A stretch of DNA of 14,681 nt. Source: Alphaproteobacteria bacterium. Lineage in GTDB: Bacteria; Pseudomonadota; Alphaproteobacteria; Puniceispirillales; Puniceispirillaceae. The stretch is taken from contig WTHV01000092.1 of the NCBI GenBank assembly GCA_011525265.1, forward strand, positions 1 through 14,681, given 5' to 3'. This document shows, in pieces, positions 14,189-14,681 of the stretch. The position numbers were made by a program, and so were the translations under genes. Below the pieces are notes generated by a model, which was not told the DNA's origin, did not search any database, and was given only the letters and a program-made list of their open reading frames with translations. Numbering within the stretch: position 1 is the first letter of the stretch; the number at the start of each line of letters is the position of its first letter.

Positions 14189-14681
14189 CCTCGTCAGAGA
14201 TATCAAAATTTGATGACATAGCTTGCACATCATCATTATCATCTAAGACTTCCATTAATTTCAAAAGCCCTTTGGCATGATCAGCTGTGACTTCAACCAG
14301 ATTTTGCGGCTTCCATGTAATCGCCGCCTCTGTTGGCGCACCAAAGCTCTCTTCAAGCGCATCACGCACAGTGTTAAAATCTTCGATAGCACAGATAATC
14401 GCGTGACCATCATCATCTGATTCTACATTGTCAGCCCCTGCTTCAAGAGCCGCTTCAAACATGGTGTCTGCATCAGCCGCATCAGCGTCAAACAAAATCT
14501 CACCAACCTTATCAAACATAAAGCTAACAGACCCTGTCTCACCCAATGAGCCATTATATTTGCTAAAAGCGGCGCGCACTTCAGAGGCTGTGCGATTGCG
14601 GTTATCGGTTAATGTTTCGACAATCAGTGCCGTACCACCTGGCCCATAGCCTTCATAGCGAATTTCTTCATATTGCACATC
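14166..14681 (-). CDS. yebC: YebC/PmpR-family protein (partial, N-terminus beyond the right edge)
   Basis: YebC-family proteins (DUF28/TACO1-like) were described as DNA-binding regulators, and more recently as factors helping ribosomes through difficult sequences such as proline runs. The visible part has 171 residues. It continues the open frame from the window edge with VQYEEIRYEGYGPGG, the conserved junction that lies about 80 residues into the full protein. TLTDNRNRTASEVR, FSKYNGSLGETGSVSFMFDKVG and DADTMFEAALEAGADNV are typical. The missing N-terminus would carry the AGHSKW-type start, so no start codon is assigned. The GTG at 14676-14678 is an internal Val codon. yebC directly before ruvC is a classic bacterial gene order. 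The stop is TAG. Confidence 0.95.
   Translation of the reverse strand, partial: DVQYEEIRYEGYGPGGTALIVETLTDNRNRTASEVRAAFSKYNGSLGETGSVSFMFDKVGEILFDADAADADTMFEAALEAGADNVESDDDGHAIICAIEDFNTVRDALEESFGAPTEAAITWKPQNLVEVTADHAKGLLKLMEVLDDNDDVQAMSSNFDISDEVLAAIES

Noticed and set aside
1..14681. CRISPR array, tRNA genes, insertion sequences, phage or defence genes
   Set aside because: None seen: nearly all sequence is accounted for by core genes, and no terminal inverted repeats or spaced direct repeats of the right size were found by eye.

Overview
This window reads as a stretch of an alphaproteobacterial chromosome with moderate G+C and densely packed housekeeping genes. All fourteen genes lie on the minus strand, so transcription runs from the right edge to the left. 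The order is yebC (partial), ruvC, ruvA, ruvB, ybgC, tolQ, tolR, tolA, tolB, pal, cpoB (ybgF), tilS, ftsH (frameshifted), folP, glmM (partial). The alphaproteobacterial assignment rests on the tilS-ftsH-folP-glmM order following tol-pal, on the long N-terminal extension of FolP and on the sequence flavour of the proteins. A marine lineage such as SAR116 is possible but is only a guess.

Right part (about 11800-14681): YebC-family translation/regulatory protein, then the Holliday-junction resolvasome RuvC, RuvA and RuvB with stop/start junctions of zero to a few bases. ybgC, a hotdog thioesterase, overlaps the ruvB stop by one base. Middle part (6758-11169): the Tol-Pal envelope system, with the TolQ-TolR proton-driven motor, the TolA spanning rod, the TolB beta-propeller and the Pal lipoprotein. 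A strong rho-independent terminator follows pal, and a promoter with a perfect TATAAT lies just beyond it. Left part (1-6610): cpoB, the periplasmic Tol partner, starts a second unit that continues with tilS (tRNA-Ile lysidine synthetase, overlapping cpoB by 11 bases), ftsH (membrane AAA+ protease), folP (dihydropteroate synthase, starting directly after the ftsH stop) and glmM (phosphoglucosamine mutase, running off the left edge).

The one clear anomaly is in ftsH. A run of five C (2488-2492; G on the coding strand) shifts the frame between residues 513 and 514. Removing one base restores a canonical 645-residue FtsH. A sequencing or assembly error is the simplest explanation; a true mutation or a +1 slip during translation are the alternatives. 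Regulatory structure worth noting is the repeat-rich 206-base gap upstream of pal and the terminator/promoter pair between pal and cpoB.

No gene-free stretch exceeds 300 bases. I see no tRNA or rRNA gene, CRISPR array, insertion sequence, phage gene or defence island, and I find no evidence of a novel system. The region is conserved core genome with a few points to check.
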